The notes beneath the pieces are model-generated. The model did not search any database. It saw nothing but the letters and a program-made list of their open reading frames with translations, and had not been told where the DNA came from. A stretch of DNA of 64,000 bases from assembly GCA_014529385.2 (NCBI GenBank), contig CM043961.1, forward strand, positions 11,948,478 through 12,012,477. The letters are read 5' to 3'. Of the stretch, positions 31,742 through 43,449 are shown piece by piece (within the stretch, counting starts at the first letter, position 1; the number at the start of each line of letters is the position of its first letter). Source of the DNA: Adiantum capillus-veneris. Lineage: Eukaryota > Streptophyta > Polypodiopsida > Polypodiales > Pteridaceae. The translations under genes were made by a program, and so were the position numbers.

Positions 31742-32779
31742 TTATGTGGTGTGAACTTTGACAAGCTGAAGTTGCTTATCCTCGAGCATTTCCCTAATGA
31801 AATGATACTTCACATCCACATGCTTTGTCTTTGAGTGATAAACTGGATTGCGAGCCAATTGTATAGCACTTTGACTATCACAATATAACACAGGCATCTC
31901 TTCTTTGATTCCCAAATCTGTTACTAGTCGATTAAGCCAAATTGATTCTTTGCATGCCTCTGATGCTGCAACATATTCAGCCTCTGTAGTAGAATGAGTA
32001 ACACAATCTTGTAATCTAGAACGCCATGATATTGCTCCACCAGCAAATGTAAAGACATACCCTGACGTAGACCTTCGGTTGTCTAAGTCACCTGCATAAT
32101 CTGAGTCTGTAAAACCTTTTACACTTAGCTCCTGACTCCCATAGCATATACGCATACTCTTTGTAGCTTTTAGGTATCTCAATATTCCTTTCACTGCCTC
32201 CCAATGTTTCTTGCCTGGGTTTGACATGTATCGACTTACTACTCCCACTGCAAATGCAATGTCTGGGCGAGTAGCAATCATTGCATACATCAAACTACCC
32301 ACTGCAGACGCATATGGAATCTTATCCATTTCAGCCTGTTCTTCCTCAGACACAGGACAATCTTGTTTGCTAAGTTTCACATATGGTGGCAATGGAACAC
32401 TCAATGCCTTTCCCTTCTCCATATTGAAACGTTGCAAAACCTTGTCAATATACTCTGTTTGAGATAACCAAATCAACTTCTTTGATCTGTCTCTCTCAAT
32501 GCGCATACCAAGTATATGACTTGCCTCACCCATGTCTTTCATGTCAAACGATTTTGCCATCTTTGACTTCAAAGCTAAAATTTATTCCAAGTGCTTGCCA
32601 GCAATCAACAGGTCATCCACATACAAAATAAGGATCAGCCAACTACCATCCTTAGCCTTCTTTGTATATAGACAGTGATCGAGCTCACTACGTTTGTAGC
32701 CTTGAGAAAGCATAAACTTGTGGAATTTATGGTACCATGCCCTCGGTGATTGTTTTAAGCCATAAAGACTCTTTAACAA
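31742..32779 (-). pseudogene. Copia-3 end of RT and RNase H, broken
   Basis: The - strand frame carries LILYVDDLLIAG (RT), then a TAA replacing Glu after GKHLE at about 32579. The RNase H part follows (GFTDSDYAGDLDNRRS, THSTTEAEYVAAS, VKYHFIREMLEDKQ). Another TAA interrupts VHTT-stop-NPADLL at about 31742, where copia-2 has Lys-Asp. It is nearly identical to copia-1 over RNase H. Confidence 0.9.
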
Positions 32780-34378
32780 CTAGCATACCCAATCTTCCTT
32801 GCCTTTCTCAACAAACCCTTCTGGCTGCTGCATGTAAATTTCCACATCTAAATCACCATGCAAGAACGCTGTCTTGACATCCATTTGGTGCAACACCAAA
32901 TCTAATATGGCAACCAATGCAAGAAAGCATCTCAATGTAGTCATCTTGACCACCGGAGAGAAGACTTCATCAAAGTCAATGCCTTGTTCTTGCTTAAAGC
33001 CCTTGGCAACAAGCCTTGCTTTGTACTTTGGCTGACTATCATGAGCGGTGATCTTATACCTGTAAACCCATTTACAAGGTAGAGCCTTTTTGCCCTGTGG
33101 TAATTTAACTAGCTTCCATGTCTGGTTTTTATGCAGAGCTGTCATCTCTGACTGCATGGCCAATTGCCAATTTCCGGAGTCCTTCATTTGCACTGCTTCC
33201 TTGTAACATGAAGGCTCATTGCAATCAGTCAACATGACATAGTTCATAGATGGAACAAACCTATCAGGAGGTCGCGTGACACGCCCAGATCTACGCACAA
33301 TAGGTGGCTCAGGCTTAGCCACAACCTGTGGTTCCACTCTATCCTGTCCTTGCTCCTTTTGAGCCCTGACATTTTGTCTTGCACGTGCAGGTCCATCTTC
33401 TTGGAAGACAACTCTTCTAATCTCCTCAACCCTCTCTGGTTTAGAATGATATTTGGATTCATTAAAGTGAACATCATTGCTGCGGACAACCTTTCTGGAT
33501 TCGGGATCCCAAAGTTTGTACCCCATCTCACCAGAATTACCATAGCCTAGAAAGATGCACTTTCTACTCTTTGGCTCAAGTTTGTTCCTAAATTCCTTTG
33601 CAACGTGAGTATATGCCTCACAGCCAAAGACTCTGAGATGCTTGTATGAGGGCACCTTGCCTGACCATACCATCTCTGGCACTGAATCCTTCTGCAAAAC
33701 CTTGCTAGGAGATCTATTTACAAGATGAACAACTGTTGATACAGCTTCAGCCCTATTCATCCTCTCAGCAACACCATTTTGAGGAGGATTGTAAGGAGCA
33801 GTAAGTTCACGTTTTATACCTTTTGACTCACAAAAGTCCTGAAAGGCCTTTGAAACATACTCTCCACCATTGTCAGTGCGTAAGCATTTAAGCTTCTTGC
33901 CACTCTGATTCTCCACAAGTGTCACAAACGTTTTGAAAACACTAAACGCTTCATCCTTGTGCTTGAGAAAGTAAACCCATACTTTCCTCGAGTAATCATC
34001 TATAAATGTCATAAAGTAAGAAGCTCCCCCTAGAGATAGGTTAGGCATAGGTCCACACAAATCACTATGAACAAGTGCCAACTGTGTATCTCTTCTACTG
34101 CTTCTATGCTTATGTGGCTGCTGTGTTTGCTTACCATACAGACAATGTTCACAGAATTCAAAATCATTAAATGAAAAGCCAGGCAAATAACCAGAACGAG
34201 ACAAGATTTCCATTCCCTTCTTGGACATATGTCCTAACCGGCTATGCCACAAAGAAACGTTCGGCTGCTCGGTTACATTGATTACATTTTTAGAGACATT
34301 TGATACATAAATCATGTAAAGTCCTCCAGACTTTACTCCATGTGCTACTGTCATAGAACCCTTGGATATCTTCCACAT
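32780..34378 (-). pseudogene. Copia-3 integrase and start of RT, broken
   Basis: 532 codons. The integrase zinc site (LWHSRLGH, FCEHCLYGK) and D, D and E (HSDLCGP, RTDNGGEY, GVAERMNR) remain. About 21 residues are missing in frame just after ERMNR, where copia-1 and -2 have the IQEKVRSMLSN helix. RT starts QSEMTALHKNQTWKLVKL and has MDVKTAFLHGD. TAG at 32780-32782 replaces a glutamine before LLKSLYG. Confidence 0.9.
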
Positions 34379-34773
34379 GTTCTGTCCAAAAGTGTGACGT
34401 AGCCAGCATCATCAAGTAAACCTGTGCTGATCAAGGTTTTTGTAATTGCGGGAACATGTCTCACATTCTTCAGCGTGAAAGAAGAGCCATTTTGAAACTT
34501 CAATTGAACATCTCCAACACCTAAGATCTCACATGTCTGCCCATTGCCTAGCCGAACATGATCTTTAGTGGTCACATAAGAGGTAAACCACTCCTTGTTT
34601 GGAGACACATGAAGTGATGCCCCTGAGTCTATAATCCAGTCACTCAGTGCATTTCCATCAAATGCTGTAAGAAGAGATGAGTCCATTGTATTCTTCAAGA
34701 AGTAGATGTCTCCTGACACTAGACTGTCATCCTCTGCAACAGTGTTTGTCACATTTATTTCTTGAATCTTCAC
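34351..34773 (-). pseudogene. Copia-3 protease
   Basis: DWIIDSGASLHVSP is intact (compare the E-S-G-A of copia-1). It is followed by LGVGDVQLKFQNGSSF and NVRHVPAI. A small deletion at about 34380 shifts the frame (TCGRYPRVL instead of the WKISKGS line), so the protease is not joined to integrase. Confidence 0.9.
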
Positions 34774-34830
34774 CGAGGACTTGTTCTTCTCACCATGGTC
34801 TTCAGCTTTCTCTTTGCCTTTTTCTGCTTT

Positions 34831-35595
34831 CTATTCTCTGCAGTCTCTTTTCATGTGACCCTTCTTGCCACAATGGTAGCATTCTATGTCACTCTTGCCT
34901 TTAGCACTGCGGGACTTGCTACGAGACTGATTCCTCTTTCCACCTTTGTACTTTTCTTTGGTCCTTCCCCTGACAACTAAGGCTGTTCCTTTGCCTTTGT
35001 CCATTGTCTTTCTATTGGTTTCTTCAGTAAGCAGACTTCCTTCTACACCTGCTATGTTCAAACCATCTGGAGGTGCAGAATTACTCAAAGCTGTGCGAAA
35101 AGTGTCCCAAATTTCTGGCAATGTGATCAACAGGAACATAGCTCTAACAGGTTCATCAAACTTGACACCTTGAGCTGACAAGTGACTATAGATTGTGTTG
35201 AATTCATTGAGATGATTGGACATAGGTGTCGCTTCTTTCATCTTCAAGTCAACAAGCTTCTTAAGCCAGTATACCTGTGAAGCTGCACTCTGCTTCTCAT
35301 AAAGATCACTCAGCTTTAACCATGCTTGATAAGCCGACATCTCGTCTGCTACATTGAAGTAAACGCTTTCTGCCAAAGTCAGCATAATGGTAGAAAGTGT
35401 CAATTCATCCATTTCGCTCCATTCATCTTCGTCCATATCTTTTGGTTTTATCCCCTTGAGCTTTATAGGTTTTATCTGCTTCTTTTGTACCAACACGTGC
35501 CAAATCTGCTTCTTCCACAATGGGAAATTGGTTCCATCCAGCTTCTTGATATTGTAAGAGCAGTGTCCTGTGATCCAGCCATAGCTACGCTTCAC
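34831..35595 (-). pseudogene. gag: Copia-3 gag, frameshifted start and early stop
   Basis: Gag core with knuckle CYHCGKKGHMKRDC. The true ATG (MAGSQDTAL line) is followed by a one-base loss near 35557 (GCTCTTAC instead of GCTCTTTAC), so the authentic start is out of frame. TAG at 34831-34833 replaces the tryptophan after DCRE. The open frame uses a fortuitous upstream ATG. Confidence 0.9.
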
Positions 35596-36666
35596 AGTAG
35601 TTTACTTTCCTGGGAAAAATTCGGCAAAGTTTCCCCTGTAAACTGACCTCTGAACCAATATCAACCTATCAAATGAACCAAGAAAGCTTCAGATTCTGCA
35701 GAAATTTTGGCAGAGTCTCCTTTGTAAAATGGCTCTGGTGTACTAAAAACAGACCAAAAACAGCTCAAAAAACCACTGTCTCTCTAACACTGTAAGCTAC
35801 GGGTAAACCTATCCTACACCTGTACTGTCTCTCACTGTCCTGTCACTGTCTTGTAAGCATAGACTGTGACAATGCCTCAACGGCAGTAAAGCAAAGATGC
35901 AATCCCAACTGTCTAACCCACAGTCAATACATCCTAGCTGCCTATCTAAGGGTGCTCGAGGGATCGCTCCAAGACCTGTATCACCGAAAGGATCTCAACA
36001 TTCGAGAATCCCCCAGCTCAATAAAACCTCACTCGACCCTCAACAAAGGCTGCAGTAAATCTGACAGTACATAGACTTCCCACAAAGTCATACATCCACA
36101 AATTTCCCACTGTATGCTGTAACCGCTGCGGTGGTTGTTTACTGCGTGACTCACAGCCAGCAAACCCTCAACAGACATACATCATCTCTGACAATACATC
36201 CCATGTGGAGGTACCTGCAATGTCAGTATGAAATCTGGAATATCAAGCAGCAAACACAAGCTACCTGATGAACTAGTGGATGTCGCCTACAGTCTGTGTG
36301 TAGATACGCCTGTGTCGTATGTGACACGTCTCCAAGAACTGTGAGCCGTCCTTCGATGTGTAGACAGCCACAAATCAACACTCTGGGAGTGTCGATATCC
36401 TCAGCACCTGCAGTCATAGGCCTAAAACCCCAAATTTGCAGAGTCGGATCTGCACCCGTCGAGACCACGTAGTCAAAAATGGCCTGCGCAGACCTTTGTC
36501 GAAGCCGAACGGTGGCCGAGATGACCTCAGAATGAAATTCTGACAACTCCGAGTCCTTCGGGCTGGCCCACGAGATTTTCGGGCCGTGTCTTCGCCTGTC
36601 GAATTTCACTCCAATCTAAGTTGGTGACTCTAGCCTCCTGCAGTGCTGCCCCAAGCCTCGATCTGA

Positions 36667-36678
36667 GCTTTGATACCA
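36667..36678 (-). promoter_or_regulatory. Copia-3 primer binding site
   Basis: TGGTATCAAAGC on the element strand, two bases from the 5' LTR; same variant as copia-1. Confidence 0.92.
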
Positions 36679-36680
36679 GT

Positions 36681-36872
36681 TGAAGAAGTACGAGCGGAAG
36701 TGCGACGCGAGAGAGAGTGCGAGAAGAAGAGCACGACGATATAGTGAACTCGCTCTACTGTAATGTGTAGAGCATAGTGAGTTCTTATTAGGTTTTTACA
36801 AAAGAATATATGTACATACCTGGCGGCCCGCCCACTTACCTGGGCGACCACAGTGGGCTTTATACCCCAACA
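36681..36872 (-). repeat. Copia-3 5' LTR (192 bp)
   Basis: About five differences from 31383-31574. Followed by TTAAG at 36873-36877, then the rest of LINE copy B. Confidence 0.95.
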
Positions 36873-37091
36873 TTAAGTACCTTGACCTTGAGGTTCCATC
36901 TAATCACAAGTGACATGAATGTGCTATGCGTCGTTTGGAAGCGGGAAAGAGAGCATATTATGCATTTGAGAACATGTGTAATGTGGGAAACATCAAGTGT
37001 TCGGTTCTCAAGATATACTTTTTTGATGCATTGGTGACACCGGTTCTTCTTTATGGAGTTGAAGCGTGGGGCGGGAACATCTCAAAGTCTA

Positions 37092-37236
37092 CCAAGGATG
37101 TGGGAATCCAGGATGTTTCCAATGATTAGAAATTGCAACGGGCCAAGTATGTGTGGACGATTTTGACAAATTCATCGGTAGTTGGTAATCGAAGCGGGAT
37201 GCTGTTGGTTGAGCGGAAAAGAAAATGGAGATGAGG

Positions 37237-37291
<55 letters not shown>

Positions 37292-40137
37292 GCATTGATG
37301 TAAAGATTAAAAAATTTAGAGTTATGGAAGGCGTTCCTGTAGCAGCATTTCCGAAGTGAAGAGGTTTAAGAAAGAAGCTCTTGGCTCGAGAGAACGGCCA
37401 TTTGTATGCACCATGCTGGATGAGACCAAACGAAAGATTATCCTTGATAAGAGTTAGATCTATTTGAGGGATACAAAATTTTTTGTATGTGAATATCGCA
37501 CTATCAAGCAACAAAATATGCGTCGCAAGCCATATGAGGAAAAGAATAAGAAAAACAAGGAGATATCTTACGAAGAAAATGTGCGCAAGGAGGAGGAAAG
37601 TCCCTCGAGCAAATACGGATGCATGACCTATGAGACTGAGATACATTTGAAAGTATGCTTTTGAAATTGTAATGGATGCCCTTGGAATGCGGGGGTTGGC
37701 ATTGATGAACTAACAAGCAAATCAATGTTGTACTTCTTGTTGAAACTTGGGAGCATGATACACAAAGGATTAACGGCTTGGAGAATTACAATGTACATTT
37801 ATTGATGTGGTCAAGGAATCTCAAGCAACGAAGAGGACAAGGAGAGGTAGCATGTATGGTTAATAAAGGATTGGAAGTTTTTGTATCAATTGTGAAAAAT
37901 GACAAGTACAAACGTTATGTATGGGTGAAATAAAAGAGCACCCATTTTTGTAGCCGGTTGCTACATTCCTCATCATGATTCCCCCTTTATGCTTGCATGG
38001 ATAGAGATCAGCCATTTTTTGATTTAGAAAAGGATATTGCTTATTTCAAAGGCAAAGGTGATGTTATTGTATTTACGATATGAATGCTCGCACAAAAACA
38101 TTGCAATATGATACTCAACAATTTGATACGTCATATATTTCAAGGGAGTTGGAGAAAGTTCACTTGTATGATCGTACTTCAATGGATGAGAAAGAGCCGG
38201 ATCACTATAGAAAGTTACTTTTACACATGTATAATAGCACGGGTATGCTCATTGCCAATGGTGTATCTTTGTGGAGTGAACCAACGGATTTACATGTAGG
38301 AAACATAATGGGGATAGTGTGATTGACTATATGCTACTCTCCGAAGCCATCATGTATCGCATAAAGAGTTTTATTTTGGCCAATAGACCCTGGAATTCGA
38401 CCTTTCATGTGGATAAGCAACTAAGCATGATAATCTCAGCCAAAGGGAAGGGAAATTATCACTATGTATGGAATTCAAACATGCACCAATGTACATTGAA
38501 ATGGTTGAGCAAAAAGTTATGGATGACAAAGCTTCAATATGATGCACCATTTAAAACTAAATGGGAAGCTTTCAAGAAAATTATTTGTTCTTGTACCGAA
38601 GAATGCTTTACCATAAAGCATCTCCATGGCATCAACAAACATAGATCATGCAAAAGGTGGTTTGATAAAGAATGTCAAGATGCTCGAAAGTCCTTGATAA
38701 AGCTTGATGCAATGATGGACAAAGACAACTATCAAAGTCATTTGCATACATACAAGGCATTGATTCAAAAGAAGAGAAGAAGATGGGAAGTAAAGCAACA
38801 ACTTTTTCAAGTCCAAGAAAAGGCACATGCATGTAGAAGATTTTGGAGAAACTCGAGGGGCAAGCGGGTTGAGAATCTTGGTGACTTGAGTCTGTGGATA
38901 TGTCCACACATTGTAGGCAATTATATGAGCAAGCAAATGCTGAAAAAATGCCATTTTATGGTTCATCTCCCATGTATGCCCTCTTTTTTAACTATTGAAG
39001 ATGTATGCGGTGGGCTTGAAAAGTTGGCCACTCGCAAAACGGGAGCTCTTCAAAGTATCAAACCGGAGATGATCAAATGGACGGGAGATTGTACCCATGA
39101 GTGAATGTGTGATATGTTCAACCTTTCACTTTAACATGGTATGCCTTATGATTGGAGTACTAATTGGGTTAAGCCTTTGCATAAAGGAGGGGATCTAGAG
39201 AATGTTAACAACTACTGGACTGTAATGATTAGGTCTCTTATGGCAAAGTTGTTTGGGTGCATAATGGAGATGAGATTGAGTGATTGGGTTGAAGAGAATG
39301 ACAAGCGTACAAAAGGACAAGCGGGGTTTCTTCGATGCCATAATGCCATTGATCATCTTGGCACTCTTCTTGTTTTCATGGAGGAAAGTCGGTTGAAAGG
39401 TAAGCGATTGTATTGTTGTTTTGTGGACTTTAAGAAAGCCTTTGATATGATTCCACGTAACAATTTGTGGAGGAGGATGGAAGAACTCCAAGTGCTAAGT
39501 GAGTTTATGCTTGCGGTTTCTCAAATCTATTAGAAGGTGATTTGTCAATTTGCATGAGAAGAGAAATTTCAAAAGAAATTGTAAGCACTATTGGCGTTAA
39601 ACAAAGATGTCCGTTGTCATTAACTGTCTTTGGTCTATGCATCGATCAATTGGAACAAATAGTACTTGAATTTATGCAAGAAGAAGGCATTGAAGAGGTC
39701 ACTATTTGCAATGCGATAATCATGCTTTTTTTGTATGCGGATGATGTAGTGTTTCTAGCACACACTTTAGAAGATGCACAAAAGCTTATGGTTGTCCTTG
39801 AGAACTTTTGCTTACATAGTGGATGAATCGAAAACAAAGGTTATGCTTGTGAAAACCAACCATAAGGAGAAGCCATGCATTGTGTACAACAATGTGACAC
39901 TTGAAGTTTTTGAGAGCTTTAAGTACCTTGGCATTGAGGTTCCATCTAATCACAAGTGACATGAATGTGCTATGCGTTGTTTGGAAGCGGGAAAGAGAGC
40001 ATATTATGCATTTGAGAACATGTGTAATGTGGGAAACATCAAGTGTTCGGTTCTTAAGATGTACTTTTTTGATGCATTGGTGACACCGGTTCTTCTTTAT
40101 GGAGTTGAAGCGTGGGGCGGGAACATCTCAAAGTCTA
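37092..40137 (+). mobile_element. LINE copy C
   Basis: A 3046-bp tandem unit with the same start and end junctions as copies B and D and the same ORF1 deletion. The CT run is at 37221-37288. Confidence 0.9.
37370..40137 (+). pseudogene. LINE copy C ORF2, broken
   Basis: Carries the 21-bp GACC deletion of B and D. It has TGA in CF-stop-NCNG (about 37662) as in copy A, and a private change TTTACGATATG in the GDMN region (38074). The RT core is well kept: VDFKKAFDMIPR, KQRCPLSL and FLYADDVVFLAH (39727-39765). TAG after SQIY (39531) is shared with B, as is the stop after CLHSG. It cannot make ORF2p. Confidence 0.85.
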
Positions 40138-43100
40138 CCAAGGATGTGGGAATCCAGGATGTTTCCAATGATTAGAAATTGCAACGGGCCAAGTATGTGT
40201 GGACGATTTTGACAAATTAATCGGTAGTTGGGAATCGAGGCGGGATGCTGTTGGTTGAGCGGAAAAGAAAATGGAGATGAGGCTTCTCTCTCTCTCTCTC
40301 TTGCTCTCTCTCTCTCTCTCTCTCTCTCTCTACGCATTGATGTAAAGATTAAAAAATTTAGAGTTATGGAAGGCGTTTCTGTAGCAGCATTTCCGAAGTG
40401 AAGAGGTTTAAAAAAGAAGCTCCTGGCTCGAGAGAACGGCCATTTGTATGCACCATGCCGGATGAGACCAAACGAAAGATTATCCTTGATAATAGTTGGA
40501 TCTATTTGAGGGATACACAATGTTTTGTATGTGAATATAGCACTATCAAGCAACAAAATATGCGTCCCAAGCTATATGAGGAAAAGAATAAGAAAAACAA
40601 GGAGATCTCTTATGAAGAAAATGTGCGCAAGGAGGAGGAATGTCCCTCGAGCAAATAGGGATGTGTGACCTATGAGACCGAGATAGAGTTGAAAATATGC
40701 TTTTGGAATTGTAATGGATACCCTTGGAATGCAGGGGTTGGCATTGATAAACTAACAAGTAAATAAATGTTGTACTTCTTGTTGAAACCTGGGAGCATGA
40801 TACACAAAGGATTAACAGCTTGGAGGATTACAATGTACATTTATTGATGTGGTCAAGGAATCTCAAGCAACGAAGAGGACAAGGAGCGGTAGCATGTATG
40901 GTTAATAAAGGATTGGTAGATTTTGTATCAATTGTGAAAGATGACAAGTACAAACGTTATGTATGGCTGAAATAAAAGAGCACCCATTTTTGTAGCTGGT
41001 TGCTACATTCCTCATCATGATTCTCCCTTTATGCTTGCATGGATAGAGATTAGTCATTTTTTTATTTAGAAGAGGATATTGCTTATTTCAAAGGTAAAGG
41101 TGATGTTATTGTATTTGGGATATGAATACTCGCACAAAAGCATTGCAACATGATACTCAACAATTTGATACGTCATATATTTTAAGGGAGTTGGAGAAAG
41201 TTCACTTGTATGATCGTACTTCAATGGATGAGAAAGAGCCGGATCACTATAGAAAGTTACTTTTACACATGTACAATAGCACGGGTATGCTCATTGCCAA
41301 TGGTGTATCTTTGTGGAGTGAACCAACGGATTTACATGTAGGAAACATAATGGGGATAGTGTGATTGACTATATGCTACTCTCCGAAGCCATCATGTATC
41401 GCATAAAGAGTTTTATTTTGGCCAATAGACCCCGAAATTCGACCTTTCATGTGGATAAGCAACTAAGCATGATAATCTCAGCCAAAGGGAAGAGAAATTA
41501 TCACTATGTATGGATTTCAAACAGGCACCAATGTACATTGAAATGGTTGAGCAAAAGTTATGGATGACAAAGCTTCAATATGATGCACCATTTAAAACTA
41601 AATGGGAAGCTTTCAAGAAAGTTATTAGTTCTTGTGCCGAAGAATGCTTTACCATAAAGCATCTCCATGGTATCAACAAAGATAGATCATGCAAAAGGTG
41701 GTTGAATAAAGAATGTCATGATGCTTGAAAGTCCTTGATAAAGCTTGATGTAATTATGGACAAAGACAACTATCAAAGTCATTTGCATACATAGAAGGCA
41801 TTGATTCAAAAGAAGAGAAGAAGATGGGAAGTAAAGCAACAACTTTCTCAAGCCCAAGAAAAGGCACATGCATGTAGAAGATTTTGGAGAAACTCGAGGG
41901 GCAAGCGGGTTGAGAATTTTGGTGACTTGAGTCTGTGGATATGTCCACACATTGTAGGCAATTATATGAGCAAGCAAATGCTGAAAAAATGCCATTTTAT
42001 GGTTCATCTCCCATGTATGCCCTCTTTTTTTACAATTGAGGATGTATGCGGTGGGCTTGAAAAGTTAGCAACTCGCAAAGCGGGAGCTCTTCAAAGTATC
42101 GAGCCGGAGATGATCAAATGGACGGGAGATTGTACCCATGAGTGAATGTGTGATATATTCAACTTTGCACTTTAACGTGGTATGCCTTATGATTGGAGTA
42201 CTAATTGGGTTAAGCCTTTGCATAAAGGAGGGGATGTAAAGAATGTAAACAACTACCGGACTGTAATGATTAGGTCTCTTATGGCAAAGTTGTTTGGGTG
42301 CATAATGGAGATGAAATTGAGTGATTGGGTTGAAGAGAATGACAAGCGTGCAAAAGGACAAGCGGGGTTTCGTCGATTCCATAACACCATTGATCATCTT
42401 GTCACTTTTCCTGTTTTCATGGAGGAAAGTCTGTTGAAAGGCAAGCAATTGTATTGTTGTTTTGTGGACTTTAAGAAAGCCTTTGATATGATTCCACGTA
42501 ACAATTTGTGGAGGAGGATGGAAGAACTCCAAGTGCTAAGTGAGTTTATGCTTGCGGTTTCTCAAATCTATTAAAAGGTGATTTGTCATTTGTGCATGAG
42601 AAGAGAAATTCCAAAAAAAATTGTAAGCAGTATTGGGGTTAAACAAAGATGTCCGTTGTCATTAACTGTCTTTGGTCTATGCATCGATCAATTGGAACAA
42701 ATAGTACTTGAATTTATGCAAGAAGAAGACATTGAAAGGGTCACTATTTGCAATGCGATAATCATGTTTTTTTTGTATGGGGATGATGTAGTGTTTCTAG
42801 CACACACTTTAGAAGATGCACAAAAGCTTATGGTTGTTCTTGAGAACTTTTGCTTACATAGTGGATGAATCGAAAACAAAGGTTATGCTTGTGAAAACCA
42901 AGCATAAGGAGAAGCCATGCATTGTGTACAACAATGTGACACTTGAAGTTGTTGAGAGATTTAAGTACCTTGGCCTTGAGGTTCCATCTAATCACAAGTG
43001 ACATGAATGTGCTATGGGTCGTTTGGATGTGGGAAAGAGAGCATATTATGCATTTGAGAACATGTGTAATGTGGGAAAAATCAAGTGTTGGGTTCTCAAG

Positions 43101-43180
43101 ATGTACTTTTTTGATGCATAGGTGACACCGGTTCTTCTTTATGGAGGTTGAAGCGTGGGGAGGGAACATCTCAAAGTCTA
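40138..43180 (+). mobile_element. LINE copy D
   Basis: A 3043-bp tandem unit with the same junctions and ORF1 deletion. Its CT run (40286-40330) is interrupted once by TTG. Confidence 0.9.
40400..43180 (+). pseudogene. LINE copy D ORF2, broken
   Basis: Shares the 21-bp deletion with B and C. The RT active box reads FLYGDDVVFLAH (42768-42800), with Gly for Ala. Private stops are at 41727 (CHDA-stop) and 41794 (HLHT-stop). TAA follows SQIY at 42572. The shared stop after CLHSG is present. Confidence 0.85.
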
Positions 43181-43325
43181 CCAAGGATGTGGGAATCCGG
43201 GATGTTTTCAATGATTAGAAATTGCAACGAGCCAAGTATGTGTGGAAGATTTTGACAAGTTCATCGGTAGTTGGGAATCGAAGCGGGATGTTGTTGGTTG
43301 AGCCGAAAAGAAAATGGAGACGAGG

Positions 43326-43371
<46 letters not shown>

Positions 43372-43449
43372 CGCATTGATGTAAAGATAAAAAATTTCAG
43401 AGTTATGGAAGGCGTTTGTGTAGCAGCATTTTCGAAGTGAAGAGATTTA

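Larger units (their letters stand above)
31383..36872 (-). mobile_element. Copia-3: decayed Ty1/copia element
   Basis: 5490 bp with 192-bp LTRs, PPT, PBS and TTAAG TSDs, inserted in reverse orientation in the RT part of LINE copy B. Same family as copia-1. The two LTRs differ at about five of 192 positions by eye. Gag-pol has lost its continuity through stops, small deletions and shifts. A leader of about 1 kb (35600-36666) without genes lies between PBS and gag. Confidence 0.95.
28529..37091 (+). mobile_element. LINE copy B, split by copia-3
   Basis: A tandem unit of about 3.07 kb after removal of copia-3 and one TSD. It begins at the shared junction CCAAGGATGTGGG with a leader of about 150 bp, then a CT run (28679-28748). 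ORF1 is deleted from the start to residue about 238: the leader GAAGAGGTTAAGGAAAG joins AAGCTCCTTGCTCG. The unit ends at the same CTCAAAGTCTA junction as copy A. Confidence 0.9.
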
